Source: Anaerolineales bacterium (GTDB lineage Bacteria > Chloroflexota > Anaerolineae > Anaerolineales > UBA4823). From it: a DNA stretch of 11,509 nt. The stretch covers positions 1-11,509 of the forward strand of contig JADYYC010000192.1 in assembly GCA_020853835.1 (NCBI GenBank), written 5' to 3'. The notes beneath the pieces were generated by a model, which saw only the letters and a program-made list of their open reading frames with translations, was not told the origin of the DNA and did no database searches. The position numbers and the translations under genes are program-made. Positions 1-6,556 of this stretch are shown piece by piece (within the stretch, counting starts at the first letter, position 1; every line of letters starts with the position of its first letter).

Positions 1-827
1 ATAGCCGCGGTGATCACCCCTGCGAATGGAGCTTCGATCCAGGCCTGGTTCAGCGTCGCTTGCGCCGCAGCGATGCGGGCTTCAGCAGCCGCGATCTCCC
101 CAGCAGATGGGCCGTCTTTCCACAGCTCATAATCCTGGCGAGCCTTTTTTAAGTTAGCGTTGGCAACCTGAAGCGCGTAGACATAGTCCAGCCGCTTGAC
201 CGCCACATTGAGTTCCGCCTGAGCAGCATCCAGTTTTTCCTTCAGGTCTTTGCGGGTTGGATCAGAAGACGGATAGAATTTGTAAGGCTCAAAAATCTGG
301 CGGGCTGTTTCCAGGCGCTCTTGCATTAAGTCGAAAGCTTCGATCGGCTCCAGCCGGGCCTGTTCATCCGAGACGCTAAAATTATCGAGCTGGTATTGGG
401 CATCTTTGACGCTCTTCGCATAGGTCGAGATCGATTGTAATGCCTGGGTCCTGGCATTCTCTGCGTTGGTGTACAAATCTTTCAGCGCCTGCTGGGCGCT
501 CTCCAGGTCGGCGCGCGCCAGGATCACGTTCTGGGGCAGCGAAGTCTGTGACAGTTCCGCCAGCCGCGTTCCAGCTGACACCAGGTCGCCGACCGTGTAA
601 TCGACGTTCTCTACGGTGCCGGAGGTCTTCCAGGACAGTAAAACGCTCTGCCTGGAGCGTACCAGGCCGGTCGCTCCGATCGAAGCCGTAAACGCGCCGC
701 GCTGGGCGGGTGTGGTTTGCAAATTGGCAAAGGCAGAAGACTGTTGCTGCCCCCGCCAACGGAAGTAAGCATAGCCAGCCGCTCCGAGTATTGCGATTGC
801 AATGACAAAATACAAGAATTTCCTCAT
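1..827 (-). CDS. HlyD-family membrane-fusion (periplasmic adaptor) protein of an efflux/export system, C-terminus cut by window edge
   Basis: The frame is open from an ATG at 827 to the left edge, giving 275 residues without a stop. Residues 4-22 form one hydrophobic segment after MRK, a signal anchor. Residues about 50-100 resemble the first half of a lipoyl/barrel-sandwich domain (IGATGLVR, then TSGTVENVDYTVGDLVSAG). About 100-262 is Ala/Gln/Leu-rich, charged and helical, as expected of the coiled-coil hairpin. 'IEAPFAGVITAA' at 264-275 is the usual start of the second lipoyl half, so the rest of the barrel lies outside. Family members link an inner-membrane ABC or RND transporter to the cell exterior; the transporter gene would be expected further left (inference). 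The start is supported by GAGGG about 6 nt upstream; the ATG at 832 hits a stop after two codons. The substrate cannot be told. Confidence 0.85.
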   Translation of the reverse strand, partial: MRKFLYFVIAIAILGAAGYAYFRWRGQQQSSAFANLQTTPAQRGAFTASIGATGLVRSRQSVLLSWKTSGTVENVDYTVGDLVSAGTRLAELSQTSLPQNVILARADLESAQQALKDLYTNAENARTQALQSISTYAKSVKDAQYQLDNFSVSDEQARLEPIEAFDLMQERLETARQIFEPYKFYPSSDPTRKDLKEKLDAAQAELNVAVKRLDYVYALQVANANLKKARQDYELWKDGPSAGEIAAAEARIAAAQATLNQAWIEAPFAGVITAA

Positions 828-932
828 AACATCCCTCTGGTGCTTGATTGATGCTTACAGATTGTACTTTACTTTCGCAGTCGGTACTTATCCCGTTAGA
901 TATGAGTATCATAAGAAATGGGTCAGAACCCT

Positions 933-952
933 ATCGGTCCCTCCGATTTTTT
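933..952 (+). terminator. Possible weak intrinsic terminator in the divergent intergenic region
   Basis: ATCGG at 933-937 and CCGAT at 943-947 form a 5-bp stem with a 5-nt loop, followed directly by five T (948-952). The shape is that of a small rho-independent terminator for rightward transcription. No gene to its left is transcribed rightward, so it would end only a short or antisense transcript, or may be chance. Confidence 0.25.
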
Positions 953-1010
953 CACCCAACCTGACACCCCTGTGCGCGTTGGCGGGACGTCCGTGCTGTG
1001 GCGCGCCAAG

Positions 1011-1028
1011 TTGTGACAACTGTCACAA
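1011..1028. promoter_or_regulatory. CRP/FNR-superfamily operator (CRP-type palindrome)
   Basis: TTGTGACAACTGTCACAA is a perfect inverted repeat with 8-bp arms and a 2-bp centre. It contains TGTGA-N6-TCACA, the core consensus bound by CRP-type regulators; FNR proper prefers TTGAT-N4-ATCAA, so the CRP subclass fits better. Its centre (1019.5) lies about 64 bp upstream of the start point predicted for the GltD-like gene, close to class I activator spacing. The divergent adaptor gene could also respond. The match is seen directly; which protein binds is inference, and no regulator gene is in the window. Confidence 0.6.
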
Positions 1029-1048
1029 AAATATATGACATCTGAAAC

Positions 1049-1077
1049 TGAAATAAAACCTCTTTTATCGGTATTAT
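1049..1077 (+). promoter_or_regulatory. Putative promoter of the GltD-like gene
   Basis: TATTAT at 1072-1077 is a good -10. The hexamer 17 bp upstream (TGAAAT, 1049-1054) is a poor -35, which suits an activator-dependent promoter and agrees with the CRP-type palindrome upstream. Predicted start is about 1084, giving a leader of about 39 nt. A second candidate -10, TATAAA at 1098-1103, would leave too short a leader for the Shine-Dalgarno sequence at 1112. Confidence 0.35.
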
Positions 1078-1122
1078 CTACTCTGAGGTCAAACCGTTAT
1101 AAATAGAACTTGGAGGTTGAAG

Positions 1123-2562
1123 ATGAGGGCAATTTCCGGAGATTCCCTGGCGATCGATCGAAAATCACGTGCCCGTGTGCTCTCAACGGGCGTCCTGAAC
1201 AGGCCCGTGGAAGAGCGCATCTGCGATTTCGACGATGTTGTCATCCCACTTGACCCTGAAACGGCCATGTTCGAAGCCTCGCGCTGTGTGCAGTGCCCCG
1301 ATCCGGCGCCTTGCGTGCTGGCTTGCCCTGCGCACAACGATATCCCATCCGCAATGTGGTTGATCGAACAAGGGAAGTTCCTGGAGGCGGCCCAGCTCTA
1401 TCACCAGACCAGCTCGATGCCCGAGATCTGCGGGCGAGTCTGCCCGCACGAGCAGCTCTGCCAGGGGTCCTGCACGCGCGTCAAATCGACCTCCCCCGTG
1501 CTGACCGGGGCGCTCGAAGCCTTTGTTATCGATTACGAACGGTCGCTCTATGGCCGCGTTGACATTCCCGTTGGCCAGTCGACCGGAAAGAAGGTCGCGA
1601 TTGTCGGTTCAGGCCCCGCCGGCATGGCCTGCGCTGAGCAGCTTGTCCAGAACGGGCACCAGGTGACGATTTTTGAAATGAAACCCGCCACCGGCGGCCT
1701 GCTCACCTATGGCATCCCGGGCTTCAAGCTGCCAAACCAGGTTGTTGATAATCGTTTGCAGGACCTTGAGCGGGCGGGGGTCGAGTTTGTCAGCGAAATC
1801 TGCATCGGCAAAGAAAAGACCATCGACGATCTTTTCAACGATGGATATCATGCCGTGTTCGTCGGCGTGGGCGCTGAGATCGACGCCCCGATGGAAGTCC
1901 CTGGCGAGGATTTGCCGGGCGTGTATAAAGCGACTGAGTTCTTGATGCGGGGTAATGTGGACCCAGCGCTTCTACCCGTCGAGCTGCGCGAAAAGCCGGC
2001 CGTGGGCCGCAAAGTGGCCGTGATCGGCGGCGGCGACACGGCTTCGGATTGTCTGCGCACCGCGTTGCGCTTGGGGGCCGAAGAGGTGGTCTGCCTGTAC
2101 CGCCGCACCGAAAAAGAAATGCCGGGCGGGCGTCACGACCGCGAACTCGCCAGAGAAGAGGGCGCAGAATATCAGTTTTTGACACAGCCGGTGCGGTTTA
2201 TTGCTGGAGAGGACGGGCGGCTGGCGCAGATCGAGTGCATCCGCATGGAGCTTGGCGAGCCAGACGCCAAGGGCCGCCGCCGCCCCGTGCCGGTCGAAGG
2301 CAGCAACTTTATCGTCGACGCGGACTGCGCCGTGCTGGCGCTTGGTTACTGGCCCGACACGACCATCGGTGACAGCACGCCGGATCTCAAGACCCACAAA
2401 TATGGCTTGATCATCGTTGACCCGGCCACGGGTGCGACCTCGCGCCCGGGCGTTTACGCTGGCGGCGATGGTGTTACCGGCCCCGACCTGGTTGTCACGG
2501 CGATGGTTGCGGGTCGCAAAGCCGCCCAGGCGATGGACGAATATCTGAGCGAGCTGGACTAG
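1123..2562 (+). CDS. GltD/NfnL-type NAD(P)H-dependent Fe-S flavoprotein oxidoreductase (glutamate synthase small-subunit-like)
   Basis: The 479-residue product has the usual length of glutamate synthase small subunits. Residues 55-68 (CVQCPDPAPCVLACP) and 103-117 (CGRVCPHEQLCQGSC) are the two cysteine clusters that ligate [4Fe-4S] centres in the N-terminal domain. An FAD-binding Rossmann motif follows at about 158-185 (VAIVGSGPAGMACAEQL), then the family motif GGLLTYGIPGFKL (191-203), the NAD(P)H Rossmann motif at 298-328 (VAVIGGGDTASD, ending YRR, suggesting NADPH) and the closing FAD motif AGGDGVTGPDLV (446-457). The start is the ATG at 1123: GGAGG at 1112-1116 lies 6 nt upstream, whereas a TTG at 1117 would abut it. 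No GltB, NfnS or other partner is adjacent, so glutamate synthase, transhydrogenase or another electron-transfer role stays open. The first cysteine motif has five residues between Cys2 and Cys3, where four is common. Confidence 0.85.
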   Translation: MRAISGDSLAIDRKSRARVLSTGVLNRPVEERICDFDDVVIPLDPETAMFEASRCVQCPDPAPCVLACPAHNDIPSAMWLIEQGKFLEAAQLYHQTSSMPEICGRVCPHEQLCQGSCTRVKSTSPVLTGALEAFVIDYERSLYGRVDIPVGQSTGKKVAIVGSGPAGMACAEQLVQNGHQVTIFEMKPATGGLLTYGIPGFKLPNQVVDNRLQDLERAGVEFVSEICIGKEKTIDDLFNDGYHAVFVGVGAEIDAPMEVPGEDLPGVYKATEFLMRGNVDPALLPVELREKPAVGRKVAVIGGGDTASDCLRTALRLGAEEVVCLYRRTEKEMPGGRHDRELAREEGAEYQFLTQPVRFIAGEDGRLAQIECIRMELGEPDAKGRRRPVPVEGSNFIVDADCAVLALGYWPDTTIGDSTPDLKTHKYGLIIVDPATGATSRPGVYAGGDGVTGPDLVVTAMVAGRKAAQAMDEYLSELD

Positions 2563-2585
2563 GTTTCTCCTGCTGTAATTAATCC

Positions 2586-2618
2586 AACAGCCGTGCTGCC
2601 TGCACGGCTGTTATTTTT
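2586..2618 (+). terminator. Intrinsic terminator of the GltD-like gene
   Basis: AACAGCCGTGC (2586-2596) and GCACGGCTGTT (2602-2612) form a perfect 11-bp stem with loop TGCCT, followed by ATTTTT. It lies 23 nt after the stop codon and isolates this gene from gyrA. Confidence 0.92.
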
Positions 2619-2662
2619 CAAGCGCCGGAGGCGTTCAGCCGACGCCCCAGCGCCATTTACGG

Positions 2663-2668
2663 TATAAT
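2663..2668 (+). promoter_or_regulatory. gyrA promoter -10 element
   Basis: A perfect TATAAT lies about 145 bp upstream of gyrA. The region where a -35 would sit (about 2640-2645, CGACGC) does not match consensus, and no extended -10 TG is present. The predicted transcription start, near 2675, falls inside the hairpin at 2672-2701. Confidence 0.5.
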
Positions 2669-2671
2669 CAG

Positions 2672-2796
2672 CAGGTTGTTACGCGGTCAGCGAACAACCT
2701 GTTTGTTTATCTAAGAGAAAATACAGGCGGTTCCTGGACGCTGCCAGGTCTCAGGCCAGGGGTGTTCAGGGGCCCGCTTCCCGTCGGGAATCCCTG
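2672..2796 (+). promoter_or_regulatory. Structured 5' leader of gyrA with three hairpins
   Basis: Three hairpins are visible. First, CAGGTTGTT (2672-2680) with AACAACCTG (2693-2701), 9 bp, plus an inner CGC/GCG pair; it overlaps the predicted start point and could equally be a DNA operator. Second, CCTGG (2733-2737) with CCAGG (2744-2748). Third, CAGGG (2767-2771) with CCCTG (2792-2796) enclosing TTCCC/GGGAA (2778-2790); this ends 4 nt before the Shine-Dalgarno GGA. It matches no riboswitch class I can recognise. Function is unknown; control of gyrase level is inference. Confidence 0.4.
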
Positions 2797-2814
2797 TGCA
2801 AAGGAATAATGATC

Positions 2815-5280
2815 ATGGAAATCGGCGCTGTCCAACATGTGGATATCGATGAGCAGATGCGCGCGGCATACCTCGATTATGCCATGAGTGTGATCGTGTC
2901 GCGGGCATTGCCCGACGCCCGCGACGGGTTAAAACCCGTGCACCGGCGCATCCTGTACGCCATGCACGATATGGGGCTGCGGCCCAATTCGGCCCATAAA
3001 AAGTCCGCCCGCATCGTGGGGGAGGTTCTGGGCAAGTACCACCCGCATGGCGATGCCGCGGTCTATGATGCGATGGCGCGCCTGGCGCAGGATTTCTCGC
3101 TGCGCTACCTGATGGTGGATGGTCAGGGCAATTTTGGCTCTATCGACGGCGATCCGCCAGCCGCTATGCGTTACACCGAGGCGCGCCTGACCAGTATGGC
3201 GGAGGAGATGCTCGCGGATATCGACCGCGATACGGTTGACTTTGGCGACAACTTCGACGGCTCGCTCCAAGAGCCGTTGGTGATGCCCTCCCGGCTTCCC
3301 AACTTGCTGCTCAATGGCACGTCGGGCATCGCCGTCGGGATGGCGACAAACATCCCGCCCCATAATCTGCGCGAGATCGCCGCGGCGATTGTGTATTTGA
3401 TCGAAAATTTCGACAAGATCGATGACGTGGCTGTTGAAGAGCTCCTGAAGCGCGTCCCAGGGCCGGACTTCCCGACCGGTGGGATCATTGTTGGGGACGA
3501 GGGAATTGCGCACGCCTACTCTACCGGAAAGGGCCGGGTTGTGTTGCGCGGCCTGGCGCATATCGAAGAGATGGGCGCCAACCGCCACCGCCTGGTGATT
3601 ACAGAGATCCCCTACCAGCTCAGCAAAAACAGCCTGATCGAACGCATAGCCGAGTTGGCTCGCTCGGGCAGGCTGGATGATATTTCGGACATGCGCGATG
3701 AATCTGACCGGCGCGGGATGAGCATCGTGATCGAGCTCAAGCGTGGCGCTAACCCCAAGAAAGTGCTCAACCAGCTTTATAAGTACACCCCGCTGCAATC
3801 CACATTTGGCGTCCAGATGCTGGCGCTGGTCGATAACGAGCCGCGCTTGTTGTCGCTCAAGCGCGCCTTGCAGTTGTTCATCGAACATCGCATTGAAGTG
3901 ATCCGCCGCCGCTCGGAATTCGACCTGAACAAAGCCCGCGAACGCGCGCACATCCTGGAGGGGCTGCTGATCGCCCTTCAGAATCTGGATGAGGTGATCG
4001 ATACGATCCGCAAGTCGCCCGATGCGGAGGCCGCTAAAGAGCGCTTGATGAGCCGGTTCTCGCTCAGCGAGCGCCAGGCTCAGGCCATCCTGGATATGCA
4101 GCTGCGCCGCCTGGCAGCTCTCGAGCGCCAGAAGATCGAGGACGAACACCGCGAACTCCTGGAACGAATTGCCTACCTGGAAGACTTGCTGGCGCATCCC
4201 AAAAAAATCTTGCAGGTCATTCGGGATGACGTTGAGCAGCTCAGCGAAAAATACGGCGATGACCGGCGCACGCGGATCGCGCGCGAAGCCAGGGAAGAGT
4301 TCCACGAGGAAGACCTGGTTCAAGACGAGGCGGTGCTTATCAGCATCACACAGCTCGGCTACGTGAAACGGGTGGCTTCGACCGCTTTTCGTGCCCAGAG
4401 CCGCGGCGGTCGGGGTGTCACCGGTCACACCACCAAGGAGGAGGATGAGGTCCTGATCGTGATCCCTGCGCGCACGCTGAACACGGTGCTGTTCTTCTCC
4501 GACCGCGGGAAGGTCTATTCCGAGAAGGCCTATCAAATCCCCGATGCGGACCGCAGCGCCAAGGGCATCTCGATTGTGAATGTGTTAGCGCTGGACGCAA
4601 ACGAGACGATCACAGCCGCCGTGGCCGTGCCCGAGTTCGATGCAGACCATTACTGCATTATGGCGACGCGCAACGGGCGCATCAAGCGCATTGCGCTGTG
4701 TGATTTTGCGTCAGTGCGGCCTTCGGGGTTGATTGCCATCAATCTGGACGAAGATGACGTGTTAGGCTGGGCGCGCCTGACAGATGGGCGTGATGAAGTC
4801 ATTTTAGTGACAGAACAAGGCCAGGCGCTGCGTTTTGCGGAAAGCGAGGTGCGCCCCACCGGGCGCAGCGCGGCCGGGGTTGCGGCCATCCGGCTGGGTA
4901 AAAACGATCATGTGACCAGCATGGAGGTGGTTGAGGAAGACGGCGACCTGTTGGTCATCACCGCTCAGGGTTATGGCAAACGCTCATCCCTGGCAGAGTA
5001 CCCTGCTAAAAGCCGGGCAGGAAAAGGCGTGGTGACGATCAACCAGAACGCCCTCGGAAAGATCGGGCCGATCGTCTCGGCGCGCGTCGTGCAAGAGGCG
5101 GACGACCTGACCATTATCTCAGCTAACGGCGTGGTGCTGCGGATGAAAGTGAAAGAGGTATCAAAGATGGGGCGGGCGACGCGCGGGGTGACGTTGATGC
5201 AGTTACAGCCCGGTGATTCGGTGGCCTCGATGGCGCGCGTCGCTCAGGCGGAGTTGCTGCGCCAGGAGGAGAAGGGTTAG
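2815..5280 (+). CDS. gyrA: DNA gyrase subunit A
   Basis: GyrA is the breakage-reunion subunit of the A2B2 type II topoisomerase that introduces negative supercoils using ATP hydrolysed by GyrB. The 821-residue product starts MEIGAVQHVDID and shows the conserved N-terminal core SRALPDARDGLKPVHRRILY (30-48), the quinolone-pocket helix HPHGDAAVYDAMARLAQ (76-92) and the active-site tyrosine Tyr120 in AAMRYTEARL. QSRGGRG at 528-534 is the GyrA box, which separates gyrase from topoisomerase IV ParC; the six-bladed C-terminal DNA-wrapping domain follows. Ala81 is at the position of E. coli Ser83, while Asp85 (E. coli Asp87) is kept. AAGGA at 2801-2805 sits 9 nt before the ATG at 2815 but only 3 nt before another ATG at 2809, so 2815 is preferred; starting at 2809 would add two residues (MI). 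gyrB is not nearby. Confidence 0.95.
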   Translation: MEIGAVQHVDIDEQMRAAYLDYAMSVIVSRALPDARDGLKPVHRRILYAMHDMGLRPNSAHKKSARIVGEVLGKYHPHGDAAVYDAMARLAQDFSLRYLMVDGQGNFGSIDGDPPAAMRYTEARLTSMAEEMLADIDRDTVDFGDNFDGSLQEPLVMPSRLPNLLLNGTSGIAVGMATNIPPHNLREIAAAIVYLIENFDKIDDVAVEELLKRVPGPDFPTGGIIVGDEGIAHAYSTGKGRVVLRGLAHIEEMGANRHRLVITEIPYQLSKNSLIERIAELARSGRLDDISDMRDESDRRGMSIVIELKRGANPKKVLNQLYKYTPLQSTFGVQMLALVDNEPRLLSLKRALQLFIEHRIEVIRRRSEFDLNKARERAHILEGLLIALQNLDEVIDTIRKSPDAEAAKERLMSRFSLSERQAQAILDMQLRRLAALERQKIEDEHRELLERIAYLEDLLAHPKKILQVIRDDVEQLSEKYGDDRRTRIAREAREEFHEEDLVQDEAVLISITQLGYVKRVASTAFRAQSRGGRGVTGHTTKEEDEVLIVIPARTLNTVLFFSDRGKVYSEKAYQIPDADRSAKGISIVNVLALDANETITAAVAVPEFDADHYCIMATRNGRIKRIALCDFASVRPSGLIAINLDEDDVLGWARLTDGRDEVILVTEQGQALRFAESEVRPTGRSAAGVAAIRLGKNDHVTSMEVVEEDGDLLVITAQGYGKRSSLAEYPAKSRAGKGVVTINQNALGKIGPIVSARVVQEADDLTIISANGVVLRMKVKEVSKMGRATRGVTLMQLQPGDSVASMARVAQAELLRQEEKG

Positions 5281-5483
5281 CCAAACAAAGGAGGAACGAT
5301 CCGCCCCGTGACGAGCAGGCAGGTCGCGCTGAGCAAGCAGGTCAGGATCAAGAGCAGCAAGGCGATCACGAAGCTTTGAAAAGGCGTCATGCCCAGAAAA
5401 CGAGCCGGCGGACGCGCGGCGGATGTGGCAGGCGCGTCGCTCTCAAACGATTCGCTCGCCTGTTGGCGCAGGTCTTCGATCAT
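5277..5483 (-). CDS. Small single-span membrane protein of unknown function
   Basis: This 68-residue protein has a polar N-terminal half (MIEDLRQQASESFESDAPAT), then RFLGMTPFQSF at 29-39. One strongly hydrophobic helix at about 38-58 (VIALLLLILTCLLSATCLLV) is followed by a short tail, GRIVPPLFG. I do not recognise a family. The start is ATG at 5483 because GGAGG lies 7 nt upstream; an ATG at 5513 overlaps the birA stop and has no such signal. It follows birA by 26 nt on the same strand and is probably cotranscribed. Its TAA (5279-5277) overlaps the gyrA stop codon in convergent orientation. The good ribosome-binding site and tight packing argue that it is real. Membrane-anchored, N-terminus probably cytoplasmic (inference). 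Confidence 0.65.
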   Translation of the reverse strand: MIEDLRQQASESFESDAPATSAARPPARFLGMTPFQSFVIALLLLILTCLLSATCLLVTGRIVPPLFG

Positions 5484-5509
5484 AGTGTTGCCTCCATGAA
5501 GATCCCAGT

Positions 5510-6346
5510 TCAAGCTCCTGTTCCAGATCGAGGTCCAGCCGGCCGGAGCCGCAGTTCACCGGTCAAGAGCGTGAACGGATTTCCGTCTTGATCCTTCAAA
5601 ATCAGTTGGCCATGACGGTCAAGGCCCACCAATAACCCCGAACTGGTGGGGGAGTGGGGTGGGTCATTGTCATTCAAGATATGCACCCACTCGTTTTTAA
5701 AAGCCAGCCACTGATCCCAGGCATTGACAAATCCAGGTGTATCCAGGCGCTGGCGCCAGTCGAGCAGGTTCTCTATAATCGAGTGCAGCAATTCTAACCG
5801 GTCCACCGGCCGCCCGGTGTGGTTTTCAAGCCAGGTCGCTGGAAAGGCGACCTCTGCCTCGGGCGGCGCTGAATTAGCTGCAATATTGATGCCGATCCCC
5901 AAAATGATGACCGAAAGACGATCGCCCTGCCAGTGGGACTCGGCCAGCACCCCGCACGTTTTTTTCCCTTCGAGCAGAACGTCATTCGGCCATTTTATCT
6001 TCGGACTAAGCCCATATCTGCCCTCCAGCGCGGTGCAGACGGATAGCGTCCCCAGCGCAGTATAGCGCATCACGATCTGCGAGTTATAACTCGCCGGGCT
6101 GGCGTCTGTCTGGGGGAGCAGCACCAGGCTGAACGCCAGGGCGCCTCCAGGCGGCGTGAACCAGGTGCGCCCCTGGCGGCCTTTGCCGGCAGTCTGTTCG
6201 TCTGCCAGGATCAGCGACAGGTCCGGAGCGCCTTCTTCGGCCCAGCGCGCGGCTTCGATGTTGGTGGAGCCGGTCTGGTCATAATAGCGCATCCAGCCTA
6301 TTGGCAGGTCAGCGAGCCGGGAGGTTATCGCCGTAAAATTTAGCAT
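5510..6346 (-). CDS. birA: Biotin--[acetyl-CoA-carboxylase] ligase (BirA without repressor domain)
   Basis: The enzyme activates biotin with ATP to biotinyl-5'-AMP and transfers it to the lysine of biotin carboxyl carrier protein and similar domains. The 278-residue product shows GSTN at 26-29, the biotinyl-AMP-binding loop KGRQGRTW at 55-62, KWPNDVLLEGKKTCGVLAE at 118-136 with the catalytic-domain lysine region, and the strand ILGIGINI at 148-155. A small C-terminal domain follows (about 235-268, ending LTGELRLR). There is no N-terminal winged helix, so it is the group I, non-repressor type. ATG at 6346 is chosen because homologues begin close to this point and a TATAAT lies just upstream; no Shine-Dalgarno sequence is seen, suggesting a leaderless message. 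In-frame ATGs at 6364 and 6397 also lack one. Confidence 0.93.
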   Translation of the reverse strand: MLNFTAITSRLADLPIGWMRYYDQTGSTNIEAARWAEEGAPDLSLILADEQTAGKGRQGRTWFTPPGGALAFSLVLLPQTDASPASYNSQIVMRYTALGTLSVCTALEGRYGLSPKIKWPNDVLLEGKKTCGVLAESHWQGDRLSVIILGIGINIAANSAPPEAEVAFPATWLENHTGRPVDRLELLHSIIENLLDWRQRLDTPGFVNAWDQWLAFKNEWVHILNDNDPPHSPTSSGLLVGLDRHGQLILKDQDGNPFTLLTGELRLRPAGPRSGTGA

Positions 6347-6355
6347 GGTTCGATT

Positions 6356-6361
6356 ATTATA
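6356..6361 (-). promoter_or_regulatory. birA promoter -10, positioned for leaderless transcription
   Basis: On the minus strand TATAAT spans 6361-6356, and only 9 bases separate it from the birA ATG at 6346. Transcription should therefore begin at or within a few bases of the start codon. No convincing -35 is seen 16-18 bp upstream. The palindrome TCGAAA-CA-TTTCGA at 6389-6402 lies just upstream of where a -35 would be and might be an operator. Confidence 0.45.
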
Positions 6362-6438
6362 CATGATGCAAATACAGATGGCTGTTGATCGAAACATTTC
6401 GAGTATTTCCACAGCGCCAGCGCTCTTCACTCCAGAAT

Positions 6439-6485
6439 GACACCCTTGTGTCTCTGCGAGCCGCCGTTCTTTGGCGGCGTGGCAG
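6439..6485. other. Two adjacent hairpins in the birA-rpsB intergenic region
   Basis: The gene-free stretch between birA and rpsB (6347-6705) holds the birA -10, a 14-bp palindrome at 6389-6402, these two hairpins, the rpsB promoter and the rpsB leader. GACAC (6439-6443) pairs with GTGTC (6448-6452) across a 4-nt loop. GCCGCC (6460-6465) pairs with GGCGGC (6473-6478), extended by CTGC (6454-6457) with GCAG (6482-6485). They lie upstream of both predicted promoters, so neither known transcript would include them. No T-tract follows on either strand. Function unknown. Confidence 0.35.
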
Positions 6486-6518
6486 TCTCCCGATGACATT
6501 AGGAGGCGCGTGAATCGC

Positions 6519-6548
6519 TGGACGATTTAGCCCACTCTGTGATATACT
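6519..6548 (+). promoter_or_regulatory. Putative promoter of the rpsB-tsf operon
   Basis: TGGACG (6519-6524), 18 bp, then TATACT (6543-6548). The -10 is good and the -35 matches TTGACA at four of six positions. The predicted start near 6555 would give a leader of about 150 nt, and a perfect 8-bp hairpin begins at 6557. Confidence 0.45.
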
Positions 6549-6556
6549 TGCGTCCG

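Noticed and set aside
861..866. TACAAT on the minus strand as -10 of the adaptor gene
   Set aside because: It matches five of six bases, but no acceptable -35 exists 16-18 bp upstream and other weak candidates (TATGAT at 913-908) are equally likely, so no promoter is called.
382..912. A 176-codon minus-strand open frame and short plus-strand frames at the left end
   Set aside because: The true gene is the continuous frame from 827 to the edge, with coherent HlyD-like sequence. The others have Arg-rich, low-complexity translations typical of out-of-frame GC-rich DNA.
2663..2814. Known riboswitch class in the gyrA leader
   Set aside because: Compared by eye with SAM, cobalamin, glycine, fluoride, ZTP, c-di-GMP and manganese aptamer consensus cores; no match.
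2929..4536. A 535-codon open frame antisense to gyrA
   Set aside because: It is the reverse shadow of a strongly coding GC-rich gene: no ribosome-binding site, no recognisable motif, and wholly inside gyrA.
6501..6530. Tiny frame GTG…TAG (six codons, 6510-6530) after AGGAGG, possible leader peptide
   Set aside because: It lies upstream of the predicted rpsB start of transcription, is very short, and has no codon run suggesting attenuation.
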